Position numbers and translations under genes: made by a program
Source: Vibrio nigripulchritudo ATCC 27043
GTDB taxonomy: Bacteria > Pseudomonadota > Gammaproteobacteria > Enterobacterales > Vibrionaceae
Direction: 5' to 3'
Length of the DNA stretch: 41,394 bases
Assembly (NCBI RefSeq): GCF_000222685.1
Contig: NZ_AFWJ01000190.1
Location: 1-41,394 of the forward strand
In this document: positions 9,145 to 17,546 of the stretch, piece after piece
Layout of the letters: the number at the start of each line of letters is the position of its first letter
Numbering within the stretch: position 1 is the stretch's first letter
The notes under the pieces: model-generated
Told to the model about the DNA's origin: nothing
Databases searched by the model: none
Seen by the model: the letters and a program-made list of their open reading frames with translations, nothing else

Positions 9145-10185
9145 TTAGCGAATCTCTACTTGCTCTTCACCAGCTTCAGCCGATGCGATTTCACCGATAA
9201 CCCAAGCGTTTTCGCCTTCGGCTTTCAACAGCTCAACCGCTGCATCAGCCTGGTCTTTTGGTAGCGCAACAATCAGACCAACACCACAGTTGAATGTGCG
9301 GTACATTTCGTGTGTTTCAACGTTACCTTTTTCTTGTAGCCAAGAGAAAATTGCCGGCCATTCCCAGCTGTTGCCATCGACAACGGCTTTAGTGCCTTCA
9401 GGTAGAACGCGTGGGATGTTTTCCCAGAAACCACCACCTGTGATGTGAGAGATAGCATGGATGTCATGCTCTGCAATCATCTTAAGTGCTGATTTGATGT
9501 AAATTTTGGTTGGCTCAAGCAATTGCTCGCCAATCGTGCGACCGTTCAGCTCTTCGTTCAAATCGGCATTTGAAACTTCAAGAATCTTACGGATCAGAGA
9601 GTAACCGTTTGAGTGAGGACCGCTAGAACCGACAGCAATCAGTGCATCGCCAGCCGCAACTTTCGTACCGTCGATTACTTCAGATTTTTCTACGACACCA
9701 ACACAGAAGCCAGCAACATCGTAATCTTCGCCTTCGTACATGCCCGGCATTTCAGCAGTTTCACCGCCAATCAGCGCACAGCCTGCTTGTACACAGCCTT
9801 CACCGATACCAGCAACAACGTCTGCTGCTGTGTCTACGTCCAGCTTACCTGTTGCGTAGTAGTCCAGGAAGAACAGAGGCTCAGCGCCTTGAACGATAAG
9901 GTCGTTCACACACATAGCAACCAAGTCGATACCAATGGTGTCGTGTTTTTTCATATCCAATGCAAGGCGAAGCTTTGTGCCCACGCCATCTGTGCCAGAT
10001 ACAAGCACTGGTTCGTTGTATTTTGTTGGCAATTCGCAAAGTGCGCCAAAGCCACCGATTCCGCCCATTACTTCAGGGCGACGAGTGCGCTTAACCACAC
10101 CTTTAATTCGGTCTACCAGAGCATTACCAGCATCAATATCTACACCAGCGTCTTTATAACTAAGAGAAGAGTTGTTACCACTCAC
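9145..10185 (-). CDS. purM: Phosphoribosylformylglycinamidine cyclo-ligase PurM (AIR synthetase)
   Basis: PurM closes the imidazole ring, FGAM to AIR with ATP, in step 5 of purine synthesis. The 346 residues match the family length. Motifs include the N-terminal [20 protein letters not shown], the Gly-rich [42 protein letters not shown] and [18 protein letters not shown]. It is first in a purM-purN operon, with a strong PurR-like box 66-81 bp upstream of the start. It is divergent from upp. Confidence 0.97.
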   Translation of the reverse strand: MSGNNSSLSYKDAGVDIDAGNALVDRIKGVVKRTRRPEVMGGIGGFGALCELPTKYNEPVLVSGTDGVGTKLRLALDMKKHDTIGIDLVAMCVNDLIVQGAEPLFFLDYYATGKLDVDTAADVVAGIGEGCVQAGCALIGGETAEMPGMYEGEDYDVAGFCVGVVEKSEVIDGTKVAAGDALIAVGSSGPHSNGYSLIRKILEVSNADLNEELNGRTIGEQLLEPTKIYIKSALKMIAEHDIHAISHITGGGFWENIPRVLPEGTKAVVDGNSWEWPAIFSWLQEKGNVETHEMYRTFNCGVGLIVALPKDQADAAVELLKAEGENAWVIGEIASAEAGEEQVEIR

Positions 10186-10250
10186 GGGGATGTCCTCGTC
10201 ATAGGTTGGATGTGAAAAACGGCGCTATTCTAACAGGGGTTGAAAGGAAA

Positions 10251-10266
10251 AGGAAAACGTTTGCGC
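10251..10266 (-). promoter_or_regulatory. PurR box upstream of purM
   Basis: The minus strand reads GCGCAAACGTTTTCCT, identical to the classic PurR consensus ACGCAAACGTTTTCCT except for the first base. It is placed to repress the purMN promoter when hypoxanthine or guanine is available. Confidence 0.85.
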
Positions 10267-10394
10267 AGTTTTTTTTCTTCACGTTTTTGTCGCTTAAATC
10301 AAGCCCAGTAAAGGCTGGATAGTGATTGATTTTTCGGTCAATTAGGGTTGGAGGGAAAAGAGATGCAGCTCTGTAACTATTCCGACCAGTTCGG

Positions 10395-10400
10395 TATAAT
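10395..10400 (+). promoter_or_regulatory. upp -10 promoter element
   Basis: A perfect TATAAT lies 35 bp before the upp ATG. The -35 region (TGTAAC at 17-bp spacing) is poor, so this is a tentative sigma-70 promoter. Confidence 0.5.
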
Positions 10401-10434
10401 CCCAAGGTTTATTTAAAAATTGTCGGAGTTGGAA

Positions 10435-11061
10435 ATGAAAGTTGTTGAAGTAAAACACCCGTTAGTTAAACACAAACTGGGTTTAATGCGAGAAGGTGAC
10501 ATCAGCACTAAACGTTTTCGTGAGCTCGCTACTGAGGTAGGCAGCCTGCTTACTTACGAAGCAACCGCGGATTTCGAAATGGAGCGCGTCACCATTGAAG
10601 GTTGGAATGGTCCGGTAGAAGTTGATCAAATTAAAGGTAAGAAGGTCACCGTGGTACCAATCCTTCGTGCAGGTCTGGGTATGATGGACGGTGTACTAGA
10701 GCACATGCCTAGTGCGCGTATCAGTGTCGTCGGTATTTACCGAGATGAGGAAACACTGGAGCCTGTACCATACTTCAACAAGCTTGCATCCAACATCGAT
10801 GAGCGTATTGCCCTGGTTGTTGACCCAATGCTGGCAACCGGTGGTTCGATGATCGCCACTATCGACCTTCTGAAAGAAAAAGGCTGTAAGGCAATTAAAG
10901 TTCTGGTTCTGGTTGCAGCGCCAGAAGGCATCGAAGCACTGAAAAAAGCACACCCAGACGTTGAGCTTTACACGGCTGCCATCGACGAGAAGCTGAACGA
11001 CAAAGGTTACATTGTCCCAGGCTTGGGTGATGCGGGTGACAAGATTTTTGGTACTAAATAA
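10435..11061 (+). CDS. upp: Uracil phosphoribosyltransferase Upp
   Basis: Upp salvages uracil: uracil plus PRPP gives UMP. The protein has 208 residues from the ATG at 10435, the family length. I chose this start because GGAG lies just before it and because the family begins MK(I/V)[13 protein letters not shown]; an in-frame TTG five codons upstream is less likely. The PRPP-binding loop [12 protein letters not shown] and the uracil-binding C-terminal [18 protein letters not shown] are intact. Its usual partner, the uracil permease uraA, lies 5 kb away here and on the other strand. Confidence 0.96.
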   Translation: MKVVEVKHPLVKHKLGLMREGDISTKRFRELATEVGSLLTYEATADFEMERVTIEGWNGPVEVDQIKGKKVTVVPILRAGLGMMDGVLEHMPSARISVVGIYRDEETLEPVPYFNKLASNIDERIALVVDPMLATGGSMIATIDLLKEKGCKAIKVLVLVAAPEGIEALKKAHPDVELYTAAIDEKLNDKGYIVPGLGDAGDKIFGTK

Positions 11062-11118
11062 CCTCGTCTCCTTTTCCAATTTAGAGCCACTAGGCTCTAC
11101 CAAAACCGCATAAAAATA

Positions 11119-11145
11119 CCCCCAATTGAATTGTTCAGTTGGGGG
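11119..11145 (-). terminator. Terminator of the TRAP transporter operon
   Basis: A 12-bp stem CCCCCAATTGAA / TTCAGTTGGGGG with a 3-nt loop is followed on the minus strand by TATTTTTATG. It lies between the convergent upp and dctM genes. A second hairpin without a T run, TAGAGCC-ACTA-GGCTCTA at 11082-11099, is closer to upp. Confidence 0.75.
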
Positions 11146-11206
11146 CCTACAAAGAGCACCAACTCGGGTGCAAGCGGAGTTAAAAGCTCTGGAAGCTGTT
11201 CTCTTC

Positions 11207-12592
11207 CTAGTTGTATGCGACCGAAGGCAGCCAAAGAGCCACACTCGGCCAGAACAGAATCAGTAGAAGCGCAATCAGCTGAAGAATGATAAATGGCACC
11301 ACGCCTTTGTATATTTCAGATAGCTTGATTTCAGGTGGGCACACTCCTTTTAAGTAAAACAGAGCAAATCCGACTGGCGGCGTTAAGAAGCTGGTCTGGA
11401 GAGTCATTGCCACCAGCATCACGAACCAGACCGTCGTGGAGTCATCAATGCCAGCGAACTCACCAATATTGAGATCCAAGCCCGCCACTACCGGGGCAAG
11501 AAGGGGCAGAATGATTAACGTAATTTCGATCCAATCAAGAAAGAAGCCCAACAGAAACACCATCAAGAGTATGAATGCCACTATGCCGTAGGGACCAAAT
11601 GGCAGTTGCTGAAAAAGACTCTCTATGAATTCATCCCCTTCTAATTCCCTTAACACCAAAGAAAAACACGTCGCACCAATGAAAATGGCGAAGATGTAAG
11701 CCGTTGTCTTGTAGCTCTCTAGTGTGACTTCCTTAAGAATGGCAAAAGAGAACTTGCGATAATAAATCGCCAGCAGGGTTGCACCCGCTGCTCCAACCCC
11801 GGAGGCTTCAGTAGGGGTTGCAATACCCGCGAAAATAGAGCCCAGTACTGCAACAATCAGAAGCAGGGTAGGGATCACCGCTTTGATGACCTGCCAAACA
11901 ATCGCAAAGGAGACTCTTTCTGCGGTATCAGGCAGTGGCAATGACTTGGGTCTGAACATGCCATAAGCCAGAAGGTATAGGATGTACATGGAACCAAGTG
12001 CCAGACCCGGAAAGACTGCTGCCATAAACAAGTCACCCACTGACAACCCCAGCTGATCTGCCATGATCACCAACATGATCGAGGGTGGAATCAGAATACC
12101 TAAACACCCAGCAGAGGCAATGGTTCCGAGCGCCAGTGGTTTGTTGTAGCCTTGCTTCAACATAGACGGCAGCGCCATCATGGCAAGTAGAACAACCGAA
12201 GCGCCAATAATGCCTGTAGAAGCAGCCAAGATGATGCCGATGGACACAACGGTAATCGCAAGACCTCCGTGAACCTTGCCAAACATCGCCTGCATGGAAA
12301 GCATTAAACGGTCCGCAACCCCAGACTTGTCGAGCATGTTACCCATGAATATGAACATCGGAAGCGCGACCAGAATCCAGTTATCCATGATCTTATAGAG
12401 GCGATTGACCAGTAGTCCCAGAGTTTGAAAATCGAGCCCGGTGACTGTGTCCAGATAGATGTCAGAATAGTAAGCAATCCCAGCAAAGATGATCCCAATC
12501 CCGCCCAGTACCCATGCGACGGGAATCCCCAAAAAGAGCAGTAAAATAAAACTCCCGAACATCGCTAGGATAAGTATTTCATTAATTTCCAT
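11207..12592 (-). CDS. TRAP transporter large permease (DctM type)
   Basis: This is the inner-membrane channel subunit of a tripartite ATP-independent periplasmic transporter, which uses the sodium gradient. It has 461 residues with about a dozen hydrophobic segments and family motifs such as FLGIPVAWVLGG, GILIPPSIMLVIMADQLGLSVGDLFMAAVFPG and the late TSFLTPPVGFALFYLKG. I chose the ATG at 12592 because GGAGG stands directly before it; the frame is open for nine more codons upstream. The start overlaps the end of dctQ by 11 bp. The sequence style suggests the mannitol/chloroaromatic/keto-acid branch (FcbT3-like), but substrate is not decidable from sequence. Confidence 0.92.
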   Translation of the reverse strand: MEINEILILAMFGSFILLLFLGIPVAWVLGGIGIIFAGIAYYSDIYLDTVTGLDFQTLGLLVNRLYKIMDNWILVALPMFIFMGNMLDKSGVADRLMLSMQAMFGKVHGGLAITVVSIGIILAASTGIIGASVVLLAMMALPSMLKQGYNKPLALGTIASAGCLGILIPPSIMLVIMADQLGLSVGDLFMAAVFPGLALGSMYILYLLAYGMFRPKSLPLPDTAERVSFAIVWQVIKAVIPTLLLIVAVLGSIFAGIATPTEASGVGAAGATLLAIYYRKFSFAILKEVTLESYKTTAYIFAIFIGATCFSLVLRELEGDEFIESLFQQLPFGPYGIVAFILLMVFLLGFFLDWIEITLIILPLLAPVVAGLDLNIGEFAGIDDSTTVWFVMLVAMTLQTSFLTPPVGFALFYLKGVCPPEIKLSEIYKGVVPFIILQLIALLLILFWPSVALWLPSVAYN

Positions 12593-13118
12593 GAGCCCCT
12601 CCAGATTGAAGCTGTGCAAAGGAGCGCAGAATTTTAGAGAGACCAGCTAATGCCAGAAGAGTAACAGCAAGCGGGATAGCTGATTTAATCAGCCAGCGGA
12701 AGGGCAGACCAGATGGCGCGTTAGAGCGCTCGCTTACTCGCCACGATTCGTATACAAAATCCAGAGAATGAATAAACACCACGAATACAAAAGGGAAAAG
12801 AAACAACGAAATGCCAATGATCTCAATCCAGGCTTTCGCTCTTGGGCTAAAGTGCTGATATAAGATGTCTACGCGAACGTGTGAATTGGTGGTTTCAGCG
12901 TAAGCCAGACCAAATAGGACGCCCAGAGCATATAGATGCCACTGTAGCTCTTCCAATGCAATCAGACCATGTGAGAACCCTTTTCTCATCACGACCTGAA
13001 CCAGAATGACGACGACCAGAAGGACGTATACCCAGGCGATGCCATAACTTAAATGTTTTACAAACTTGTCTATCCTGTTCGAAGTACGAGCAGGCAGAGA
13101 CGTTCTAGTGTGGTTCAC
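12582..13118 (-). CDS. TRAP transporter small permease (DctQ type)
   Basis: The protein has 178 residues from GTG at 13118, with four hydrophobic segments and the DctQ-family signatures IALEELQWHLYALGVLFGLAYA and VRVDILY. I prefer GTG at 13118 because AAAGG stands 8 bp before it. A TTG at 13145 would add nine residues and has only a weak SD inside a hairpin. It overlaps dctM, so the two membrane subunits are probably translationally coupled. A hairpin separates it from dctP. Confidence 0.9.
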   Translation of the reverse strand: MNHTRTSLPARTSNRIDKFVKHLSYGIAWVYVLLVVVILVQVVMRKGFSHGLIALEELQWHLYALGVLFGLAYAETTNSHVRVDILYQHFSPRAKAWIEIIGISLFLFPFVFVVFIHSLDFVYESWRVSERSNAPSGLPFRWLIKSAIPLAVTLLALAGLSKILRSFAQLQSGGAHGN

Positions 13119-13152
13119 TGCAATTGCCTTTTTATCAAAAACCAATACAACT

Positions 13153-13183
13153 CACCCAAATCGCTCTTCATGCGATTTGGGTG
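13153..13183. other. Intra-operon hairpin between dctP and dctQ
   Basis: A perfect 12-bp stem CACCCAAATCGC / GCGATTTGGGTG with a 7-nt loop lies between dctP and dctQ. No T run follows in the direction of transcription, so it is more likely a 3'-end stabiliser or partial terminator than a full stop. That would raise binding protein over permease levels. Confidence 0.7.
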
Positions 13184-13199
13184 TACTTCAAAAAGGGGA

Positions 13200-14258
13200 T
13201 TACTCACCAGTTCTTGGTAAAAATGCTTTGTCAGACCACACTTTGTAGTTGGCGCGGAATTGCGTTAGATCTGCCCAGACCTTGTTGAAGAATGGGTCTT
13301 TCTTCTGCTCTTCAACTACGTCTAGCCAGGTATTTTCAAACAGATCCAACATGTCCTGACTCCAGTAGAGCTGCTTAACGCCACTTTCCTTCGCCTTAAG
13401 CATTGCGTCGTATTGAAGGGATTCACCTTCTGCCATCGAATAAGTCATGGAAGCCATACAAACTGTTTCAACCGCGCCTTGTTGATTGGCGTCCATTTTG
13501 TTCCAGGTATCTTTGTTGATAAGCAGTTCCCAAACGGTCGACTGCTGGTGCCAGCCAGGGAAGTAGTTGTATTTCACAATCTTGTGGAAGCCTAAACGCT
13601 GGTCTACAGCTGGCTGAGAGAACTCTGTGGCATCAATAGCCCCTTTTTCGAGCGCACCAAATATCTCTCCACCCGGAAGCTGAACCGTACTTACCCCAAG
13701 TTTTTCCATGATTTGAGCACCGAAACCAAAGAAACGCATGTTGAGACCTTTTAGATCTTCCGGTTTATTGATTGGCTTGGCGAACCAGCCGGAAGTTTCA
13801 GGAGAGTTAATCGCACATGGCAGGACTTTTACGTTGTAACCTGCCTGATCATACATTTCCTGATACAGCTTGTTTCCGTTACCAAAGTAAAGCCAGGCCA
13901 TGTATTCAGGGGCTTCTGGTCCGAAAGGTACTGCAGAAAATAACGGAGCCGCCGGGATCTTCCCTTTCCAGTAGCCCGCTGTGGTGTATCCGGCATTCAC
14001 TTTTCCTGTCGATACAGCATCGAGAATCTCATTTGCTGCCACCAGCTTTCCGGGCTCATATACCTTCATTTTTACTGAACCACCAGAAGCGATAGGCAAC
14101 TGTTTTGAAACCCATTTCATCGGTGTACCCAAAGCAGGAAGGTGGGTACCAATAGCCACTGGTGTTTTAAGTAATACCTTATCTGCATGGGCAGGAAGCG
14201 CCAAAAGTGCTGTAGTCACTGCGATCGCTACCGTTGATTTTCCGATGTACTTTTTCAT
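13200..14258 (-). CDS. TRAP transporter periplasmic substrate-binding protein (DctP type)
   Basis: The protein has 352 residues with a clear signal peptide (1-25, ending PAHA). The mature chain carries the DctP-family features: GKLVAANEILDAVSTGKVNAGYT, then DLKGLNMRFFGFGAQIMEKLGVS, whose Arg usually binds the substrate carboxylate, and QLPGGEIFGALEKGAIDATEFSQP. The last pattern fits the SmoM/FcbT1/TakP branch, whose members bind keto acids or aromatic acids, so an organic acid is a reasonable guess. AAGGAG precedes the ATG. It is the first gene of a dctP-dctQ-dctM operon and is divergent from a two-component pair that probably controls it. Confidence 0.92.
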   Translation of the reverse strand: MKKYIGKSTVAIAVTTALLALPAHADKVLLKTPVAIGTHLPALGTPMKWVSKQLPIASGGSVKMKVYEPGKLVAANEILDAVSTGKVNAGYTTAGYWKGKIPAAPLFSAVPFGPEAPEYMAWLYFGNGNKLYQEMYDQAGYNVKVLPCAINSPETSGWFAKPINKPEDLKGLNMRFFGFGAQIMEKLGVSTVQLPGGEIFGALEKGAIDATEFSQPAVDQRLGFHKIVKYNYFPGWHQQSTVWELLINKDTWNKMDANQQGAVETVCMASMTYSMAEGESLQYDAMLKAKESGVKQLYWSQDMLDLFENTWLDVVEEQKKDPFFNKVWADLTQFRANYKVWSDKAFLPRTGE

Positions 14259-14415
14259 TATTCACTCCTTGAATATAACAATGTGCCATGTTGTAAGCTC
14301 TGTCTGAGTTTTCATGTTACAAATATGTAAATATTTTAAAATTCGTAAGACAGCGTACTTAGATGGCGTACTTTCATGGATGGAAAGTAAGCAGTACTAC
14401 GTAGGGAGGCGGCGT
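14259..14415. promoter_or_regulatory. Divergent promoter region, TRAP operon versus two-component genes
   Basis: This 157-bp region is shared by dctP (leftward) and the NarX-like kinase gene (rightward) and should contain both promoters. The layout suggests that the response regulator binds here. I could not pick out a convincing operator. Confidence 0.5.
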
Positions 14416-15447
14416 ATGACGAGTGATGAAGTTCGATTTAAGAGAAGGACGATTGTACTTTCTCAGATTCCAGTTCTCCTGATCATCCTTTATATATTGA
14501 TTCACGTATATGCGGAGAAAGACCCGTTGTTTACTCAGGAGTATTCTCAGCGGGTATCTGAACTGACAAGAGCGGAACTGGACTACCACGGTGTGGTATT
14601 TGAGAGTCCGACTAGTGAGCCTCAGATTATTGTAAAACCAGACGGTATCAGTTCATTTCTGGTGGAATTGTCCATTTTTATTTTCATCATCTGTGTACTG
14701 GTTGCAGGGTGGATTAGCGCCATACACATCAATCGCAGTGAACGGGCAAACAGGCAGCTTCAGGAGTTAAATAAACGGCTGATCAATATGCAGGAGGAAG
14801 AGCGCGCCCGAGTGTCCAGAGAGCTGCACGATGGCATCAATCAGATTCTGGTGTCGACAAAACTTCGCTTCGACAATATTGAAAATGCCAGCGAAAAAGC
14901 CTCGATTGCTGAACAGGTGAAATTGGGTCGGGAAAATCTAGAGCTTGCAATGGATGAGGTCAGAAGAATATCGAAAGCACTTCGCCCTTCGTTACTCGAC
15001 GACTTCGGTTTACTCGTGGCGATCAATAACCTGTGCAAGGAGTTCCAGAGCCGCACTGGCATCAAGGTGGTATTTGAATATCAAGTCGATGAATCCCTGT
15101 TTACTCGCGACATGGAACATTCGCTTTATCGGGTCACTCAAGAAGCGCTGTGCAATGCAGAAAAGTATTCACAGGCTCAGGCAATAGACATTGTTCTTCA
15201 GGAAGAAAAATCGCACCTACTCTATACGATTGCCGATGATGGCGCAGGGTTTGAACCCTCCCATACCCAAGGTTCAGCGTCGGAATATGGAATTGGCCTC
15301 AAGAATATCCGCGAGAGAATCGCGTTGTTAGATGGGCATTTTGAATTGAACAGCGATTCAGAAGAAGGCACCGAAATCAGAATTATGCTCCCACTGAGCA
15401 ACAGCGATTTAAGGGAAGAGCATGACCTCGATTTTACTGGCAGATGA
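14416..15447 (+). CDS. NarX/DegS-type sensor histidine kinase
   Basis: The protein has 343 residues. Two membrane segments (about 14-32 and 80-103) enclose a short periplasmic loop of some 45 residues. A HisKA_3 dimerisation domain has the H-box ARVSRELHDGINQIL (His138). The ATPase domain is of the compact NarX type: N-box TQEALCNAEKYS, DDGAGF (about 274-279) and YGIGLKNIRERI. I chose ATG 14416 because GGGAGG precedes it; upstream in-frame ATGs at 14314 and 14380 lack an SD. It overlaps the next gene by 26 bp. With such a small sensor loop it may sense in the membrane or through the neighbouring TRAP transporter; its ligand is unknown. Confidence 0.88.
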   Translation: MTSDEVRFKRRTIVLSQIPVLLIILYILIHVYAEKDPLFTQEYSQRVSELTRAELDYHGVVFESPTSEPQIIVKPDGISSFLVELSIFIFIICVLVAGWISAIHINRSERANRQLQELNKRLINMQEEERARVSRELHDGINQILVSTKLRFDNIENASEKASIAEQVKLGRENLELAMDEVRRISKALRPSLLDDFGLLVAINNLCKEFQSRTGIKVVFEYQVDESLFTRDMEHSLYRVTQEALCNAEKYSQAQAIDIVLQEEKSHLLYTIADDGAGFEPSHTQGSASEYGIGLKNIRERIALLDGHFELNSDSEEGTEIRIMLPLSNSDLREEHDLDFTGR

Positions 15448-16048
15448 TCATACGTTATTTCAGGACACACTTGCCGAGTGCCTTGGTAAAGAAAGCCAGT
15501 TTTCAATTATTGGACAGGCAGAAAACGGGTTGGAAGCGGTTCACCTTACACAAAAGATGAGACCCGATATTCTTCTGACAGACATATCAATGGAAAAGAT
15601 GTCTGGGATTGAGGTGCTAGAGGCTTTAAAAGAACAAAACTCGCGCTCAAAAGTGGTGATCCTCAGCATGCACAAAGATGAGGAATACGTCACGTCAGCA
15701 ATTCGCTCTGGCGCTTGTGGCTACATTTCAAAGGACATTTCATCGAGCGAACTGGTTAAGGCGCTTGAGGTGATTGCCAGCGGCGGTACTTTCTTTAGCC
15801 AAAGTATTTCCGGTCATATTTTTCAGGCATTCAGTCAGAAACAAACAGGCAGAGTCAGCCTTACGCCAAGAGAAAAGGACGTGTTAATTAAGATCGGGGA
15901 GGGGCGGTGTAACAAATCCATCGCGAATCAGCTCGATATTAGTGTTCGCACCGTAGAAACTCACCGTTTACGGATTAAGAAGAAATTAGAAATTAAAACG
16001 ACGGCTGGGTTAGTCAAATACTGTATGGACAAGGGGTGGTTAACCTGA
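15422..16048 (+). CDS. NarL/FixJ-family response regulator
   Basis: The protein has 208 residues. The receiver domain has acidic residues Asp8-Asp9, phospho-acceptor Asp54 (ILLTDISM) and the conserved Lys in GYISKDIS. The C-terminal LuxR-type helix-turn-helix runs from about 143 to 200 (LTPREKDVLIKIGEG, NKSIANQLDISVRTVETHR). It is the cognate partner of the overlapping kinase gene. The likely target is the divergent TRAP operon. A terminator hairpin begins within its stop codon. Confidence 0.93.
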   Translation: MTSILLADDHTLFQDTLAECLGKESQFSIIGQAENGLEAVHLTQKMRPDILLTDISMEKMSGIEVLEALKEQNSRSKVVILSMHKDEEYVTSAIRSGACGYISKDISSSELVKALEVIASGGTFFSQSISGHIFQAFSQKQTGRVSLTPREKDVLIKIGEGRCNKSIANQLDISVRTVETHRLRIKKKLEIKTTAGLVKYCMDKGWLT

Positions 16049-16072
16049 AGAAGCAGCGTTTGCTGCTTCTTC
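16047..16072. terminator. Hairpin overlapping the response-regulator stop codon
   Basis: A perfect 11-bp stem GAAGAAGCAGC / GCTGCTTCTTC with a GTTT loop starts inside the TGA stop. The T run after it is short. It stands between the response regulator and uraA, which converge. Confidence 0.65.
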
Positions 16073-16087
16073 AATTACATCTTTTCT

Positions 16088-17332
16088 TTAGCTTTGACTG
16101 GTCTGTTCGCTATCAATCGCCGGAGTCTGCCCCATGTCTTTTGGCAGAATCAGATTCAGCAAAATAGCGACAATACCGCACAGGCTAACGCCTTGAAGAC
16201 TGAATTCGCCCACGCCAAACGCCATACCTCCAATACCAAACACCAGAGTCACCGCCACAATCACCAAGTTGCGAGACTTGTGCAGGTCTACGTGATTTTT
16301 AATTAGAGTGTTCAGACCCACTGTCGCAATAGAGCCAAACAGCAAGATCATAATGCCGCCCATAACCGGTACAGGAATGGTTTGAAGCAATGCGCCCAAT
16401 TTCCCCACCAGTGCCAATACGATAGCCGTGATCGCCGCCCAGGTCATGATGACAGGGTTGTATGCTTTGGTCAGCATAACTGCACCTGTGACTTCACTGT
16501 AGGTGGTATTTGGTGGCGCACCAACCATAGAAGCTGCCATTGTGGCTACACCGTCACCAGCAATGGTGCGATGTAATCCGGGCTTTTTCAGATAATCTTT
16601 ACCAGTAACGTTTGAAATCGCCAGCATGTCTCCAACGTGCTCAACGGCCGGAGCAATGGCGACAGGAATCATAAACAGAATGGCATTGATATTGAATTCA
16701 GGCGTTGTGAAGTTTGGCAATGATAGCCAAGACGCCTGAGCAACCGGAGTGAAATCGACGATGCCGTAAGCAAGGCTCAGCGCGTACCCGACAGCAATAC
16801 CGCCAAAGATTGGAAGCAGTTTGAGAAAACCTTTGGCGAACACGCTAATGGCAATAGTCGTTGCCAGTGAAGCAGAGGCAATAATCAGTGCCGCATTACC
16901 ATCCACAAGCTGTACTGCGCCATCCCCTGTTTTACCCAGCGCCATATTGACCGCAACCGGAGCAAGCCCCAGACCGATCACCATAATGACAGGACCAACA
17001 ACCACAGGTGGCAATAGTTTGTGAATAATCGCCACGCCACGCACTTTAATCAGCGCACCTAAGCAGACGTAAACCAGACCAGCGCACATCAAACCACCCA
17101 TTGTGGAAGCTACGCCCCAGGTTTGCACGCCATACATGATAGGAGCGATAAACGCGAAAGACGAAGCAAGGAAAATAGGCACGCTACGACGGGTAATAAA
17201 CTGGAATAAAAGGGTGCCGACGCCCGCGCCAAATAGTGCCACACTCGGGTCTAACCCCGTAAGCAGTGGAACAAGTACCAGTGCACCGAATGCCACAAAC
17301 AACATTTGAGTGCCTTGAAGGATCTGAGTCAT
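16088..17332 (-). CDS. uraA: Uracil permease UraA
   Basis: UraA imports uracil with protons across the inner membrane. The protein has 414 residues (E. coli UraA has 429) and 12-14 hydrophobic segments. It is of the NCS2 family: the N-terminal QMLFVAFGALVLVPLLTGLDPSVALF, then SSFAFIAPI, and the signature VAPAVEHVGDM-like IAPAVEHVGDMLAISNV, whose Glu contacts uracil in the family. GGAAGAG precedes the ATG. A PurR-like box lies 41 bp upstream. In E. coli it is cotranscribed with upp; here the TRAP and two-component genes separate the two. Confidence 0.95.
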   Translation of the reverse strand: MTQILQGTQMLFVAFGALVLVPLLTGLDPSVALFGAGVGTLLFQFITRRSVPIFLASSFAFIAPIMYGVQTWGVASTMGGLMCAGLVYVCLGALIKVRGVAIIHKLLPPVVVGPVIMVIGLGLAPVAVNMALGKTGDGAVQLVDGNAALIIASASLATTIAISVFAKGFLKLLPIFGGIAVGYALSLAYGIVDFTPVAQASWLSLPNFTTPEFNINAILFMIPVAIAPAVEHVGDMLAISNVTGKDYLKKPGLHRTIAGDGVATMAASMVGAPPNTTYSEVTGAVMLTKAYNPVIMTWAAITAIVLALVGKLGALLQTIPVPVMGGIMILLFGSIATVGLNTLIKNHVDLHKSRNLVIVAVTLVFGIGGMAFGVGEFSLQGVSLCGIVAILLNLILPKDMGQTPAIDSEQTSQS

Positions 17333-17372
17333 GATTCTCTTCCGAAGTTAAAATTTGCGGGATTTTATCATC

Positions 17373-17388
17373 TCGAAATCGATTGCAT
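17373..17388 (-). promoter_or_regulatory. PurR-like box upstream of uraA
   Basis: The minus strand reads ATGCAATCGATTTCGA, which keeps the GCAA-x-CG-x-TT core of PurR sites and is close to the ATGCAATCG type of natural site. It lies 41-56 bp upstream of the uraA start. E. coli upp-uraA is, as I remember, under PurR control. Confidence 0.6.
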
Positions 17389-17546
17389 CGATAAATAGAT
17401 CAAAGAATGTCACATAGACTGATTATTCATATACAGAGAATTTAAGGTGGGTGCTGGGGTATATCACTGTATTCGCGATGTTTCCTTGCCCCTAAATCGA
17501 GAGTTGCTTATCATTTGGAGTTCATTCACGTTGTGACAGAGTATTT

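Noticed and set aside
9613-10215. 200-codon plus-strand frame opposite purM
   Set aside because: It is an antisense shadow of the well-conserved purM gene, with a composition unlike real proteins.
14262-14285. Possible sigma-54 promoter (TGGCAC motif) before dctP
   Set aside because: The -12 element is TATAT rather than TTGCA/T and the position is too close to the dctP start.
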